Source: Salvator merianae (lineage: Eukaryota > Chordata > Lepidosauria > Squamata > Teiidae). From it: a stretch of DNA of 64,000 nt. A program made the translations under genes and the position numbers. The stretch covers positions 35,491,946-35,555,945 of the forward strand of contig QVOM02000116.1 of the NCBI GenBank assembly GCA_003586115.2, given 5' to 3'. This document shows, in pieces, positions 11,501 through 23,458 of the stretch (positions within the stretch are counted from its first letter, which is position 1; each line of letters begins with the position of its first letter). The notes under the pieces were generated by a model that worked only from the letters and a program-made list of their open reading frames with translations, was not told the DNA's origin and did no database searches.

Positions 11501-13425
11501 TTTAAAAACAAAAAAGTGAAAGGACATACCTGGTCTGGCAGCTTGCTTGCATGATCCGCCATTTTGGAAATGGTCACCATGCATGTGCAGGGCCAAACCA
11601 GATGTACACATTGCAACATTGCGGGTGCAAGCGTCCAGACCAGATAAGTCCTTTTGCTTGCCCCGTGCAGTTGCTCAGCTGTCTGGGGAAATGGTGATTA
11701 TTCTGGAAGTGCTTTCATTATATCTAGCATTGTATTTAGGTGCCATCTGGAGGTGGGCAGGGTAATTTTTTGCTTAGGTGACACTTGGGGTTCTCGATAT
11801 CTTCAACTCAAGGCCTTGAGGTGGAAAACAGATATTTCAGGTTTAGACTTGGGTATGAGTGGCTATGACCTGTCGCTGGCATCAGCATTAGCATCCTGTT
11901 AAAGATTCAATTTTGAGTCCTCAAATTCTATTTCTGAATTATATTTATGGGAAACTGCCCTCTTCCTCAGTCCTTCCCCTCAGCTTACCTCTCAAGTGCC
12001 ATTTTGCAAATTTATTCACCCGAGTGTAGTGTTCATGATTTGTTATGATGTGTGTCACAAATAGAATATGTTAGGGAATAATATTTCAGGGATATAAAAT
12101 ATATGCTGAAGCATTGCCATTAATATTGCACTTCATTTTGATTTGAAAAAATGAATATTTAAGTTGAGAAGTGGGCATGCTTGCTTAGATTTAGCTTCCT
12201 ACAGCTCCAGTTCAATCCATGAATTTAATTCTATGTTGAAATATTTTTTGAAAGCAACAGGTTCACATTAGGAAAATGCTGAAAGAGTGTTTAGAGGGCT
12301 CATAAAAAGGCTGGCGTACATCTATATGAATATGCATCCCTGTGCATAACTTCCTGCCAGCAATGCTATTTCAGAAGCAGGGCATTAAAGTTTAAATCTC
12401 TAATACAAACCATTGCATGAGAGAATCTGATGTTTGTTGAGCCCCATTATGTTGTTTTGGATTGAGCTGGAGTCACTTGGCTGCATGATCAGAGCACAGA
12501 CGCTGAATCCTATTATTTTCTTAATTAAGAATTACAGCTAGGAACACTTGACAGTGGTTTATAATGCCAATAATCCCTTGCAAAATAGTTGTTTTCCTAG
12601 TTCACAAGCAGTTTGCTCCAGCATTAACCCCAACTTCACCTTTGTTAGGTATGCTTTTTAGAGAACTATATGAAAGTTGCAGTTTGCATCTCCTCTCCTT
12701 CTAACTTTAACATTTTAACTTTAGTACTGTTGGAAGGACACGCAAATTCTTTTAATTATTAGTGGTCAGAGTTTAAAAGGGTTGTGCGAACTGGAAAAGA
12801 AATCATTCAGTTCTTTTGTTGGTCTTGTACGCTGGTGCACACGACCTACTAATGCGATTTTTGGCGTCCCATACAAACCCGCTCATCCATGCTGGATGTG
12901 AAAGCGGCTTCCTGGTCTGTACATGTGCTCTGTTGCATTCCTCTGGTTTTCTAACAATGCTTTTAATTGGTATACTGTGACTAATGAGCATGAAGTCCCA
13001 GAGGAAATGGAGCAGAATTTTCTATTATCCACCAGGATGAACTTAGCACATAGATTATCAGAGCTTCAACTCTGGGATAAATCAGGGTCAGAGTTTCTGA
13101 ATACACTGCAACCTAATAATTGAACACTTCTTTCATAATATTACACTAATCAATTTTAGCTGAACTGTGTCATGCATGGGCTACGGTGAAAAGCATGGTG
13201 TAGTGACCTTTTCAGTAAGACATAGACCAAGAAGGGAATCCTTCATTATACTCATAACAATTTATTAATAGCAGTGACTTACAGCTGAAAATATTGGCTT
13301 TTTTTTTTTTTTTTTTACATTTTCAGGGCAATTCCGTACTGCTTGGTATACTGGACTAGCTAGCATACTGGGAGATTCCCTTATACATACTGGTGCAGTC
13401 TGGGAGGCCCCAGTGATGATCACAG
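11501..13425. other. No gene recognised; possible conserved noncoding segment
   Basis: There is no credible coding frame. From 11540 to 11660 there are more CCAGA-type fragments. About 12420-12660 is free of recognisable repeats and contains homeodomain-type ATTA clusters (cttaattaagaattacagc), so it is a weak candidate for conserved noncoding DNA. A poly-T run lies near 13297-13316. Confidence 0.3.
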
Positions 13426-13670
13426 ATTCATTGAGGTCAGGTGTATAAATGGCTACTAGAATAGATGCCTAGATGCTACCTCCAGATTTGGAGAGACAGG
13501 CAGGATGTCTCTAAAAGTTACTTGTAGGGAGTTGAGAGCAGGTGAGGGTTTCATCTTCATCTTCTGCTCTAGAAGCAAATGGTGGGCCACCATGTGAGAT
13601 GGGATGATGGACTAAATGGGCTATGGACTGATCCATCAGGGCTTCACTTATGTTCTCTTATGCTCTTATT
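13426..13670 (+). mobile_element. CR1-clade-like LINE 3' end
   Basis: It shares the 3' untranslated sequence of the copy at 1096-1562, from ttgaggtcaggtgtat through ggctatggactgatcca, and ends with the TTATGTTCTCTTATGCTC octamer tail. The coding part is missing. Confidence 0.72.
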
Positions 13671-14434
13671 AAGCTCCAGAGAAGGAGAGAAATACTGCCA
13701 GAAAGAGGAAAAGTCAGTCAAGCTTCAAAGACTGAAGTTTGAAAAAAGCCCAGGAAGATAAATTAGGTTTGCCACAGTTCATATTGCTTCTTTGGTGTCA
13801 AGATATCTGTGCATTTGGAGAATGAGGAAGAGAGTACATGGAGTCTACACTCCATTACATGATTCCTATCATGTGTGCACACTTATTGTGCATTAGCTGT
13901 ATCTTGTTACATACCATTTGTACAAAGTTTGTACTGTTGCACACAGCAACTCTTCCAGGCATGCTTCGGAATGCAAGAAGGATGTGTGAATAGGACCATA
14001 ATTGTGCATCATCTACCTAACCAATAACATATATACTTTCAAAACATAAGGAGAACAATAGTAATTAAAATATTAAAAGATATGGGATGCTATTTTAATT
14101 ATGACAAGACTGGCAAGTCTGCTGTTACCCAAAACTGCATTTAGCCTTCAGGTATTGTTTTAATTAGACATCACAATGAAAGACAGTACTCAGAAACAAA
14201 GTCTTAAAGTTTTATGATATGGGGCCCAAAATCTGTGCCTGGGTGATGAGAAGGTCAAAAACTGTTTGTATAAAATTAAACAACCCTGCTTCATTGTGCC
14301 ATGAGCATGGCACATTAGGTCTACTGTAATTCTTAGGATCCTCATTATATTTCACATTTTTTCTAATTTCACATTATTTAAACATATGAATCTGTGAACT
14401 AATCGAAAGTATTCTGCAAAAGTAATGAGAAGGA
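13671..14434. other. No gene recognised
   Basis: AT-rich sequence without recognisable repeats or genes. Confidence 0.4.
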
Positions 14435-14511
14435 AGGGAGGGAGGGAGGGAGGGAGGGAGGAAGGAAGGAAGGAAGGAAGGAAGGAAGGAAGGAAGGAAG
14501 GAAGGAAGGAA
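14435..14511 (+). repeat. Microsatellite (GGGA)n then (GGAA)n
   Basis: GGGA units run to about 14460 and then switch to GGAA units to about 14511. The tract ends three bases before the family A terminus at 14514. Confidence 0.97.
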
Positions 14512-14513
14512 TG

Positions 14514-14995
14514 ATCTTTCTGCGCTCAAAGGCCATGATGTGGATCAGTGGGTCTGGATGAACCAGGCCCATTGGTCCAGATTATGACACACAGTGGTCT
14601 GGAACAGCTCTGTCTGTACAACAGTGCTGGTCCAGACCGACCCCAAAACTTAGGGCTGGTCCCAGAGAATTCTGAAGTGCTAGGAACAAAGGTTCCTAGT
14701 CTAGGAGCCCTCAGGTACCCATTTTAGTGGCATGCTTTGATGCACTGCCAAAATGGTCCCCTGGTAGTCTGGAAAATGGTGGTGTGCCTCTGGCAAGCTT
14801 CTGTGTTCTGGATTGAGGCCCACTGTGCCACTGGTAGACCTGTTTAATCAGGCTTACCTGCAGTCTAGATCAAAGCCCTCTTGATCTGGAGTATGCTCCA
14901 TCCTATGCAGGTGGAGTGTACCAACAGTGAGAAGGCCTCCCTTGGACTGCTCTGTGATACAGAAGGGAATCCCATAGTCTATATAGTAGATTGGC
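14514..14995 (-). mobile_element. Family A MITE, diverged
   Basis: It begins gatctttctgcgc, a diverged family A end, and carries the internal phrases ctaggaacaaaggttcctag and the CCAAAATGG segment seen in other copies. It probably ends in the ggccc near 14995. Overlapping open frames on both strands (14854-15255 minus, 14881-15228 plus) are repeat-derived. Confidence 0.6.
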
Positions 14996-15029
14996 CCAAA
15001 GAAAGAAAGAATAAGGAATTGCAGAACTA

Positions 15030-15222
15030 TTTCAGGGAGGCATCCATAGGAAGCAGCGCAACTCTGAAGGCCAGTCTGCTGGGAGTCTGTGAGCAAGGAA
15101 AGGAGAGTCCTTATGTCCTGCTTGTTGCCTTCCCTGTGCAGCTGGTTGCCACTGTAAGAACAGGCAGCTGGACTAGATGGGCCACTGCTCTGATCCAGCA
15201 GGGCAGTTCTTATGTTTTTAGT
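15030..15222 (+). mobile_element. CR1-clade-like LINE 3' end, variant
   Basis: The end reads ctggactagatgggccact, then gatccagcagggc, then ttcttatgtt, matching the 3' terminus of the CR1-like family with its octamer tail. The upstream part (aggcatccatag) differs from the copy at 1.1 kb, so this is a different subfamily. Confidence 0.65.
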
Positions 15223-15470
15223 ATATAAACCATGGAAGTAAAAAGAACTGTTCAAGTTTTCCCACTTTTTAAAGTCTCCTAATTGTTTTTATATACAAAA
15301 GAGCACAAATCAACTGAGATATATTTATCCTTTTCTTCTTACCAATGATATCAGAGGGGGATGTTTGAAACCTTCCCCTGGTCTGGTTTTGCAGTTGGAA
15401 TGTTCCATTGAAGGGACAAACAGACAAGTGGTAAATGAATGAATATATTTGTAATGCTAGATTGACCATT

Positions 15471-15966
15471 GGCCTTTTTGCACTTACCTTCCCAGTTCTG
15501 TTCCAGTGAGCCAGGAAGGGCTGGATGGATTGCTCTGGGCTGGAACAACGCCATCTGCATGGTTATGGCATGTTTCAGCCCAGCCCCATGCCAGCCCTGA
15601 AGGTTGCATGAGCTTCAGAGGCAACCTGCACATATTCCTGGCCTCAGAACCCCAGGGGGACACATTTTGATGTCTCAACAAGATGCACCACCGAAATGAG
15701 TCCTCCTGTAATCTGAACATGGAGATGTGCACCTTCTGCAAGCCTCCGTGTTCTGGATCAGGCCCTGCTAGTATGCCAGTAAGACCTTGATATTGAAGTC
15801 TACCAGCAATCCAAATCAAGGGCCTTTTGTTCTGGATTATGATCCATCCTGCATGGGTGGAGAATACCAGTGGTGGGTGGGGCCTCCTCGTATCCTGCAC
15901 TAGCATGCAGAGGGGAGGCTCTTAGTGCACTTGCTGGTAAGGAATACCAGCAAGTGCAGAAAGGTC
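15471..15966 (+). mobile_element. Family A MITE, nearly complete
   Basis: The left end is ggcctttttgcacttacc and the right end gcaagtgcagaaaggtc, its inverted partner. The immediate flanks (att and tca) do not match, so the duplication has decayed or the end has shifted. The long minus-strand frame at 15484-15906 is antisense repeat, not a gene. Confidence 0.75.
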
Positions 15967-16007
15967 TCATGTCTGGTCCTAGATTAGCCTGAAACTTCCT
16001 GGCTGTC

Positions 16008-16055
16008 TGGGGATTTGAACCTACCATTTCTTGGACCTACTCTGAGACACTAAAC
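16008..16055 (-). mobile_element. tRNA-derived SINE fragment (minus strand)
   Basis: The reverse complement holds gtctcagagtagg followed by aggttcaaatccccag, which matches the B-box and flank of the squamate tRNA-derived SINE at 58565-58735. Only the head is preserved. Confidence 0.5.
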
Positions 16056-16204
16056 ACTAAAATGTAGTGGGGTTGTCAAAGTGGTGAGAAGACAATGACA
16101 TAATCTCATTTCTTCTGCAATTGTGTCCAGGTCTTACTTTTTTGTCCTTATTAAGGTAACAGTTATAATAGATTGGGCAAACCCTTGACAGGAACACTGT
16201 ATGG

Positions 16205-16351
16205 CAAAAGTGCTCAGCTATGACTCTCCAGATTTTCCTGAACTACAGCTTTGGGCAGTTAACTCCCAGTATTGTGCGCCAGAAAGCTAGCAGTTGAATG
16301 CTAGAAGCTTCACTTCAAGAGCATTTGGAGGGCTGCAGCTGAGCACCCCTG
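16205..16351. mobile_element. hAT MITE (second type) with 8-bp TSD
   Basis: The left end is caaaagtgctcagc and the right end gctgagcacccctg, an inverted pair. The flanks are ctgtatgg (16197-16204) and ctctatgg (16352-16359), 7 of 8 identical. Internal inverted segments (ctccagat against catttggag) and the 'aactcccag' motif are typical of a widespread amniote hAT MITE type. Confidence 0.78.
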
Positions 16352-17332
16352 CTCTATGGCAGTGAAAATATGTGATGCCTGGAGTGGAATTTACGGGGAG
16401 TGTGGCCTGGATTACCAGATGCATCAGAAGACTCATTGTGAGGATATAATCTACCCCTCCTGTTGCTGCTGCCTGTTTGCATTTATTAAAATAATGGACT
16501 TGATCTCTGCTTCTCTTACATTATGAAAATAAGAGAGAGGCATTTGTCATAAAAGCATAAAAGCATTTGCCATAAAAGTGCTGCTTCTGCAGAAAGAAGA
16601 GCATTTTAAGTTGAGAGAAGGGGTGGCAAGAAGGTAAGAGTAATACTTAACAAGTGAACAAATCTTCTTGCAAGCATGACCAATTTTATTTATAGACTAT
16701 ATATGTGGATATCCAAAGTTTTGGAATAGTGACTTTTTTGCTGATTTAAAGTATGGAAATCCTTTTAAGAACAATAATGCTATAGAATGAGGGAGGGTGC
16801 CTTCCCATGGTTAAGGAAGTGACTTGTTTTTAGGTTTTGTGTTTTTGTTTTCTTTTTCTTTCTTTCACCTTGACAGGAGGATGATTATGAACATCATAAA
16901 TCTACCACTGTATATCTGATGCTAGGACGAAGCCAAGTCTCCAGTTGGTTAGTAGTGCTATCAGATGGACAATGGAAGGGGATACATTGGTGCTGCCTTT
17001 TATATGTATTGGAATTTTTGCATTTATTGCTAAGGTCTTTGCAAACTTGTGTGCATTCAGGTCTGGAGAAAGTATGCAATAGTTTATGGAGAATTTTTTT
17101 TGTCGTTAGCTATACCGTTAACATCCTCAGAAGGGTGCTTCTGATGGAAATAGTCACTACTTTTCCTGCCTTTCTGAAACTCTTACAAGTACATCATATT
17201 ATGAGGGAGGAAGCCTGACTCTCATTCATTCTTAGTCAGTGATGGAATTGAATCTGAAATGCTGATGTTGCCACTGTTTCCTTGTTCCTTGTGCTGCTAG
17301 AGTTTCTGGTCACAGGGAGAGCTGCACAACCA
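16352..17332. other. No gene recognised
   Basis: There is no recognisable repeat or gene. The frames at 16894-17079 and 16919-17218 overlap on opposite strands and have no domain. Confidence 0.4.
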
Positions 17333-17745
17333 AGGCCTTTCCACAAAGAACATTGTCCTATGCTAGGAAAAGTTCTAGGGGCCTCACTTCCAAATACTGA
17401 AGGAGGATAAGGAAGACCCTTTTAGCACACTAAGGGTGGAGCACAGACAGATCTAGGACACCCAAAATGGTGCCTTAGTTCAGTTTACCAGTAGACCTCA
17501 AATAACGAGGTCTTCTAGTGGGATACACATCCATAGGCCAGAATAGAAAATGGCATGCTACCAGAAAGGATCTCCCCCTCACCCAGGAACTTTGAATGAA
17601 AGTTCTCAAACATTGAAGCCTCCAGTGGCAGCGCAGAGGGCTGGTCCAGCCTTCTGAGCCAGCTGCTGTGGCTGGGCCGACACAAACCATCTGGTCTGTG
17701 GACATCCTTGGACTGTACAGGAAGAAGCACCCTAGAACTCTTCTG
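17333..17745 (+). mobile_element. Family A MITE, degenerate
   Basis: It starts ggcctttccacaaag and shares family phrases (ggggcctcacttc, ccaaaatggtgcc, ccagtagacc). The right terminus is uncertain. Minus-strand frames of about 100 codons at 17475-17799 lie inside it and are not genes. Confidence 0.5.
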
Positions 17746-18164
17746 GCCTGAAGATGAGTCCATCTTTGAGAGATGATGCTGTGAAAGCTCAAGCAGCATT
17801 GGCCTAATAGTGTAGACTAATAGCTACAGTTATGATTTGTATAATGTGGTTTTGTACAATGTTTTGGCTTTTACATAGTTGGTGAAATGTAATGCCCTTT
17901 GTTTAATGGAGTCCTTAAAAAAATTACATAATACTCTGTGGTTTCTGAGTCGAGACTCTTGTCAGCTTACAGATTGTCTCTTTTGGATAGCAGACATGAT
18001 CTCCCCTCTGCTGCACCACTGACATATTCATACTCTGTACATCCCTACACAGTGCCAGTGACTTAGTTTGGTGGGTGATCTCATATGTGCAGTGCCATTG
18101 ACTGGGACCCGTCTGTTTTGGGCTTCTCTGGTCCACTAACCTGTAGGTAGCAATTGCATAACTA
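17746..18164. other. No gene recognised
   Basis: A minus-strand frame spans 17924-18274 but has no recognisable domain and runs into the next repeat. Confidence 0.35.
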
Positions 18165-18360
18165 GGGTCCTTCCTGCATGGGATGCTTTTCCATGTTGGG
18201 AAAGGTTTCAGGTGCCTCCCTTCTGCATGGTAGTACAGGATAAGGGAGGCCCCATCCCCTCTTAGAATGCTCAATTTGCATAGGAAGGAGCATAGATTAG
18301 GCTAGGGTGCCCCAGATGGTGCCCTAGACTAGCATGTTTACCAGCGTGCTACCGGCCTCA
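18165..18360 (+). mobile_element. Family A MITE fragment
   Basis: It shares gggcctcccttctgca-type and ggaggccccatcc-type phrases with the copies at 8272 and 17333. The terminus ggtccttcctgcat is a weak match. Confidence 0.45.
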
Positions 18361-18367
18361 TAGTTAA

Positions 18368-19055
18368 TAGAAGGGTAAGAAGAGCAGTATTGAGGCACAA
18401 CCTCAAAAATGACAGAATGATCGCTGTTTGAATCCAAGACAAACCATTCAGCATTACAGTAACCCAGGCCTATGTCCCAGTCACCAATCCCAAACAGGCT
18501 AAAGCTGGCGAGTTCTGTGAAGACCTACAACACCCGCTAGAACTAACAACAAAAAAGATGTCACTTTCACCATAAGGGGTTTGAATACTAACGTAGTAAT
18601 AACTGGAAAAATGGGCAAGTTTGGCTTTGGAGTACAAAGTAAAGCAGGGCAGAAACTAGTAGAGTTTTGTCAGGATAACTCACTGGTTATAGCAAACACT
18701 CTTTTCCAACAGCTGAAAAGACGACTCTACACATGGTTATCACCAGAAGATAAATAGGAAAATCAGATTGACTATATACTTTGCAGCCAAAGATGGAGAA
18801 GTTCTATACAGTCAAAAAACACAAGACCTGGAGCAGACTGTGGCTCAGAGCATGAGCTCCTTATTGCAAAATTCAGGCTTAATTGAAGAAAGTGGGGAAA
18901 ACTATTAGACCCTATGGGTTTAACTGAAATAATATCCTTTATGAGTGGAGATGATAAATAGATTTAAGGGATTAGATCTGATAGACAGAGTGCATGAAGA
19001 ACTATGGACTGAGGTTCGTAATGTTGTACAGGAGGCAGTAACAAAAAATATTCCA
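18368..19055 (+). mobile_element. BovB (RTE-clade) LINE fragment, endonuclease region
   Basis: Conceptual translation, allowing frame breaks, gives the order expected for the BovB apurinic-like endonuclease: a TGKMGKFGFGVQ-like segment, then EFCQDNSLVIANTLFQQ, then RRLYTWLSPED, QIDYILCSQRWRSS and GADCGSEHELL. The Asp-rich DY and SEH positions correspond to the usual catalytic SDH-type region. Stops and indels make it a pseudogene. The reverse transcriptase part is absent. The 3' side abuts a minus-strand CR1-like fragment. BovB is abundant in squamates and supplies the 3' end used by Sauria SINEs. Confidence 0.88.
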
Positions 19056-19059
19056 AAGA

Positions 19060-19172
19060 ATATGAGAATATAACATAAGCCCTGGTGGATCAAGCCACAG
19101 CTCATCTAGTCCAGCATCCCATCTCACACAGTGGCCCACCAATTATATCTGGGATTTTCAAGCAGAAGACAA
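19060..19172 (-). mobile_element. CR1-clade-like LINE 3' end (minus strand)
   Basis: The strand as given reads aacataagccctggtggatc, ctagtccagcatccc and cacacagtggcccacc, the reverse complement of the 3' end seen at 1.5 and 58.9 kb. Confidence 0.7.
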
Positions 19173-19650
19173 AAGCTCCATCCAGGGGCTTGCCTTTTGT
19201 ATGCTAGTGCAGAATAGCATAAGCCCTGCCCTCCACTGGACAGAGTGATAGACTGGGATAGGGTGTCAAAATGGCACCTCTCCTAGCACACATTAGACCT
19301 TGTCAAAGTAGTCCACAAATGGACAACTTGATTATCCCAGACTACAAAGGGCATGCAGAAAACTTGCCCCATAAGGCAATATACAACTTGGGGGAGGGGC
19401 TTTGGGACAGTACATAAGGAAGTGCCCCTAGAAATAGCACTGGACATTGGTGCACCACTGAAAAGAGCTCAGCCAAAAACACCAAAACCCTAGAGCCTTC
19501 AGAGCGGCCTTTGAAGCTGGTGGCTGCAGCTGCACCTGGACGGGCCTGCTGAAATGCAGATGGCTTTTAACCCAGTATGGGCTGGACTACCTAGGGTCAA
19601 CCAGGACAGTGCAGGATAGTCCGCATCATGCAGAAATAGCCTTAGCTTCC
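19173..19650 (+). mobile_element. Family A-like MITE, degenerate
   Basis: Internal phrases (ctagtgcagaatagcataag, tgcagaaatagcc) resemble family A. The ends cannot be fixed and part may be another element. Confidence 0.35.
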
Positions 19651-20962
19651 TATAGAGTGGAGTTTTGTTCTCTTGTCCTTCAAGCCTTAGGCTGGCTCCA
19701 ATCAGTAACAAGATGAATGTGAGACTGGATGAGAAACTGGGCATTTCCTACCCACTTTTAATGCCAATGATCCATTCACCCATTTTGCAGCAATAGTTTA
19801 TTGGATGTTTGCACACACCAGCAACCACTGTGACTGGAGGCACTGAATATTCCACACAGCAGTGGCTGCCAGAAAATTTTGTCAGTATTTAGCTTTGCCT
19901 GATGTGTGGCAACTTCTGTATGATTACCCTGCTAGGGAGTTGCACAGAACTTCCCTTCTCATTGAGGACTGCCAATGGTCATGCCACAGCCCTCCATTTA
20001 CCTGCCTAAGTAAATGCGCCATGTAGACCCTCTGGCCACTGTACTGCCCTTGCTCTCAAGTGGTGGTGGTACTTGCCAAGGAAGAAGATGCATGAAGTAG
20101 TGGTTGAACTTACAGCCCATTCTCTATCTCTGCAGCAGTTTTGAGACTGGAAACATTAACTAACCACCAGACCCTGGTGTAAATCATGGCTGTTTAATGC
20201 GCTGTAAAAGAATCAACCCGCACCCTTCCTTGTAGTGCAGAAAAGAACACGAGTCTTAAATGAGTATGCAGCTAATTTGATAGCATGCAGTGACCTAAAA
20301 ATAGAAAATGGGATCTTTTGAGAAGAGCCGATATTTGTAATATAAATGTGTTGCAGATTTATGCTATGTTTTTATGCTGCCACAGCTGGTTTGATCATTT
20401 CAAAAGTGTTAATGTTATTGGCTCAGTATTGCAATCTGAACATATTCATGCGGAGAGTAGCAATTCAACATGTGAATGACCTTGCTCAATTTTGAAAGGA
20501 AGAAATGTTTGGGGTATGTAGCAGGATGTTTAATCAGTCTCTTTGCTTTAAGGAACAGTAGGAAGGAAATGGGGTGTGAAAGATTATGACTCCTTATACA
20601 TCTCAACTTGCTGCACCAGGATCTTAGGACAATAGATTTTCCCCCCCTTTCCTAGGGAGCTTCCTACTACTTGCTGTATTTTTAGGCACTTGGTGGTTTT
20701 GTTTCTTAGATGCATTCTCTTTTTCTCCTCTAGTTTCCTGGGGTCCCTATCCACATTTTTTTCTTTGCTGGTCACACTTTTAAGATTTTTCTAATGCATT
20801 TTTATCCAAGATAAATTATTTACGCAAGAAATGGAGCATGCATTTTCACAAGGAATAAAGAATGCATGAATAAGACCACACTATGTCAAATTGTATTGTC
20901 AAAATAATGTGTTTAAGTAGTGCCCGATGCCCAGTGGGATTGGTGAAGTAGAGAAGGGGTGA
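19651..20962. other. No gene recognised
   Basis: About 20260-20460 is repeat-free with balanced composition and might be conserved noncoding sequence. This is only an impression from sequence texture. Confidence 0.3.
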
Positions 20963-21022
20963 CTGAACCTGTGACCTTCTGCACGCAAAGCAGATCAGTC
21001 CCACTGGAGCTACAGCAGCTCC
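20963..21022 (-). mobile_element. tRNA-derived SINE fragment (minus strand)
   Basis: The reverse complement contains gatctgctttgcgtgcagaa followed by ggtcacaggttcag, the anticodon-arm to B-box part of the common squamate tRNA-like SINE head. Confidence 0.6.
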
Positions 21023-21260
21023 CAAGAAGAGTCTGTGGGCAAAACAGATACTAGGTCTGCAGATCAGGCTGCAGTCCTGTCTATCACTGATTTAAACACC
21101 TCTGGGCTATTGGCGTGAATAAACGGATGACAAACTGGACTGAGCTTCTGAGCTGTAGTCGTGGGCATCATTGAACTTTGGGAGATTTACTCCTGATTGC
21201 ACATACATTTTGAACCACAAGCTGCTTAACTGAGTTCCCATCGAACTTTGGAATACATGG

Positions 21261-21680
21261 GTGCCTCCAGATGGCAAGAGACAACTTTGGGATCTAAAGA
21301 AGATCCTGTGATTGCTTTTTGCCGCCCCTGACAGATACGGGAGGCAATCACAAGCCTACCTGCATGTCTGCTGGCTCATTTAGTTATAATTCCACTACCC
21401 GGAAGCCAGCCAAGTTCCCACCCACTTCCCTTTGTTGTTTTTTGTGTGCTTGGTTGACTTCTGGGCAGCTACAAGTGCAACTGTAACAAAATGAGCAGGC
21501 AGACACCAAGTAAGCATCGCTATTACGGGAAACCTGGAGATGTTGCCAGATTTCCTGTAATAGTGATGTTACAATATATAGCCTCACTATCCCAACAATG
21601 TATTGGGAATGCTGCAATTACATCTGGCATTCTCAATATAGTTCCAAGAAAATCATGGGTTTTAGCCTACGTCTGGAGGT
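21261..21680 (+). mobile_element. CCAGA-type MITE
   Basis: The ends are gtgcctccagat and gtctggaggt, an inverted pair. Internal phrases (cctgtaatagtgatg, atgtattgggaatgctgc, acatctggc) recur in copies near 44.9 and 45.1 kb. It carries no coding sequence; frames at 21384-21685 are chance. Confidence 0.5.
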
Positions 21681-22149
21681 ACTGAAATCCTATACTCATA
21701 GACATGGTAGAAATGCAGTACACGGAATCTGTGAATTCTGCAGTAAAGACAATTAAGCTTGTGGTTTTTCATCTTGAGTTATATTAACTGCAGATTTTCT
21801 GTATTGACTTGCATTTCACTGACATTTGCATACAGCATTTCTTACTAATTTTGCTACACTTTCTTCCAGTGGCAGTCAGGCTGTCTGAAGTCTTCCTTCC
21901 ATCTTGGGTAAGAGGGCTAATTATAAACACTCTGTGGTGGGTTGTTTGTTCCATAGCAGTTAGAATGTTTGCAAACATTATCATTCAGAGCGGAGAGATT
22001 TACAGATCATGGGTGATTCAACTAAGTGAGCCTGTCTTCTGTGAGAGCACGTTAAGATCAGTTTGTGTTGTAAGTTACAACTATCTGCAGGATTGTTGGA
22101 TTTCAGATTATATATCTTAATATTAATGCATTTAGTCTCTATAAAATCC

Positions 22150-22353
22150 TTTTAGTAAAGCTGTTGAAAATTTTAAATCTGTTCTTATATTACTTTTTGA
22201 TCTGTTGTTGAAAGTTTCAAATCTGCTTCTCATTATAATATTTATATACACTCTGTATAGTGCATGTACTGTACTTTAAAAAAATCTATATATTTGGTTG
22301 TAAGTCACCCAGATAACTTTTGGTTATCAGGTAGTTATAGAAATCTAGTAAAT
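22150..22353 (+). mobile_element. LINE (L2/CR1-like) 3' untranslated end
   Basis: The final part, ttgtaagtcacccagataac, followed by atagaaatctagtaaatgat, fits the common reptile LINE 3' terminus (gtaagccgcccagag..., ataaat tail). It leads directly into the (GATA)n tract, which has probably grown from the tail. Confidence 0.55.

Positions 22354-22399
<46 letters not shown>
22354..22399 (+). repeat. Microsatellite (GATA)n
   Basis: About 11 uninterrupted GATA units follow the LINE tail. Confidence 0.97.
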
Positions 22400-22549
22400 C
22401 AGATTTTATTAGAATTCTAGGAACTAAAGTTACAAACAATTCATGAGTTTTGGTATTCATAAAAGAATGCTGGAATTCAGTTCTCACAAATACAGAGGAC
22501 TTGTAGTATCATAGTTCACTAAATATTCAAGAACATATCAACATGTCCA

Positions 22550-22897
22550 TGCCTGAAAATCTTCAGGGAAGGCCCAGCTGGTTGTACCACCACCTTCAGT
22601 AGTTAAAGGGGTGGGGGATCCAGGATAGGACCTTCTTGGTAGTAGTACCCAGGCTGTGGAATAACATCCTCCCTGAGGAGTGCCAGGGACCTTCACTATA
22701 TATATTCTGAAGTTTGGTAAAGACACCCTTATTTACCCTGGCCTTGAGTGAAGAAACAACTTCACCTCCCCATTTCATGCACTGTTATTTCTTTTAGTGT
22801 GTTCATTTTAAATTTTGTTTTTACTGTTGTAATCTGCCCTGAGGACTTTGGATATGGGGCAAGATAAAATACAAAAAAAATAAATTAATAAATAAAC
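22550..22897 (+). mobile_element. L2-clade LINE 3' end with tail
   Basis: Remnants of the C-terminal coding part are visible (ccaccaccttcagtagtt, caggctgtggaataacatcc, cttatttaccctggcctt). They are followed by a 3' untranslated part (tgtaatctgccctgagg) and an (AATA)n tail near 22880-22897. It matches the 3' end of the L2 copy at 49290-49652 in the same order. Confidence 0.75.
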
Positions 22898-23458
22898 AGC
22901 AAAGAACAATAAAAATCAGTACGATATAGTAAGAAACTCCATGCATGAAACATGAGTTCTTTGCATTATCTTCCCCATCATGGTGAGTATTTGGTTTCCT
23001 GGTAACTGGCCATACTGACTGCAACTGATGGGACCTGGAGTATATTTAGAAATTCATCAGACCATTGAAAAGTTTCACCTATGCGTAAACCATGTCTTCC
23101 CTTCCTGACAATATAGTTCTGCCCATTGGGGAAACAGAGAAGAAAATCCTTTCATTTGTAAGAAAAAATCCTTTCATCCTTTGAGCCAACACAAGATTTG
23201 TTTCACCATGAGTTCATTTTGAAGTTCAGGTGGTACTTCTCAGCGTGCAATAATTGCCCCATGAATTAGCCTGAATTTTTTCAGGATAGTTTGGAAAGAG
23301 AAAACACACTTGCATACTCTTAATGAAAGATCCCAGTATTGTGTCTTCCATTAGGTGAAGACATGAAGAAAGAACTCTATTAGAAAGAAAATAAGTCTGA
23401 CTTAATATTTGTATTTTTCTTTATTGAACACTTAAGTCTGACACTGGGACAAATGCAT
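22898..23458. other. No gene recognised
   Basis: AT-rich sequence without recognisable repeats or genes. Confidence 0.4.

Noticed and set aside
14854..15255. 133-codon frame with an overlapping frame on the other strand
   Set aside because: Covers a family A MITE and a CR1-like LINE end.
15484..15906. 140-codon minus-strand frame
   Set aside because: Entirely inside a bounded family A MITE.
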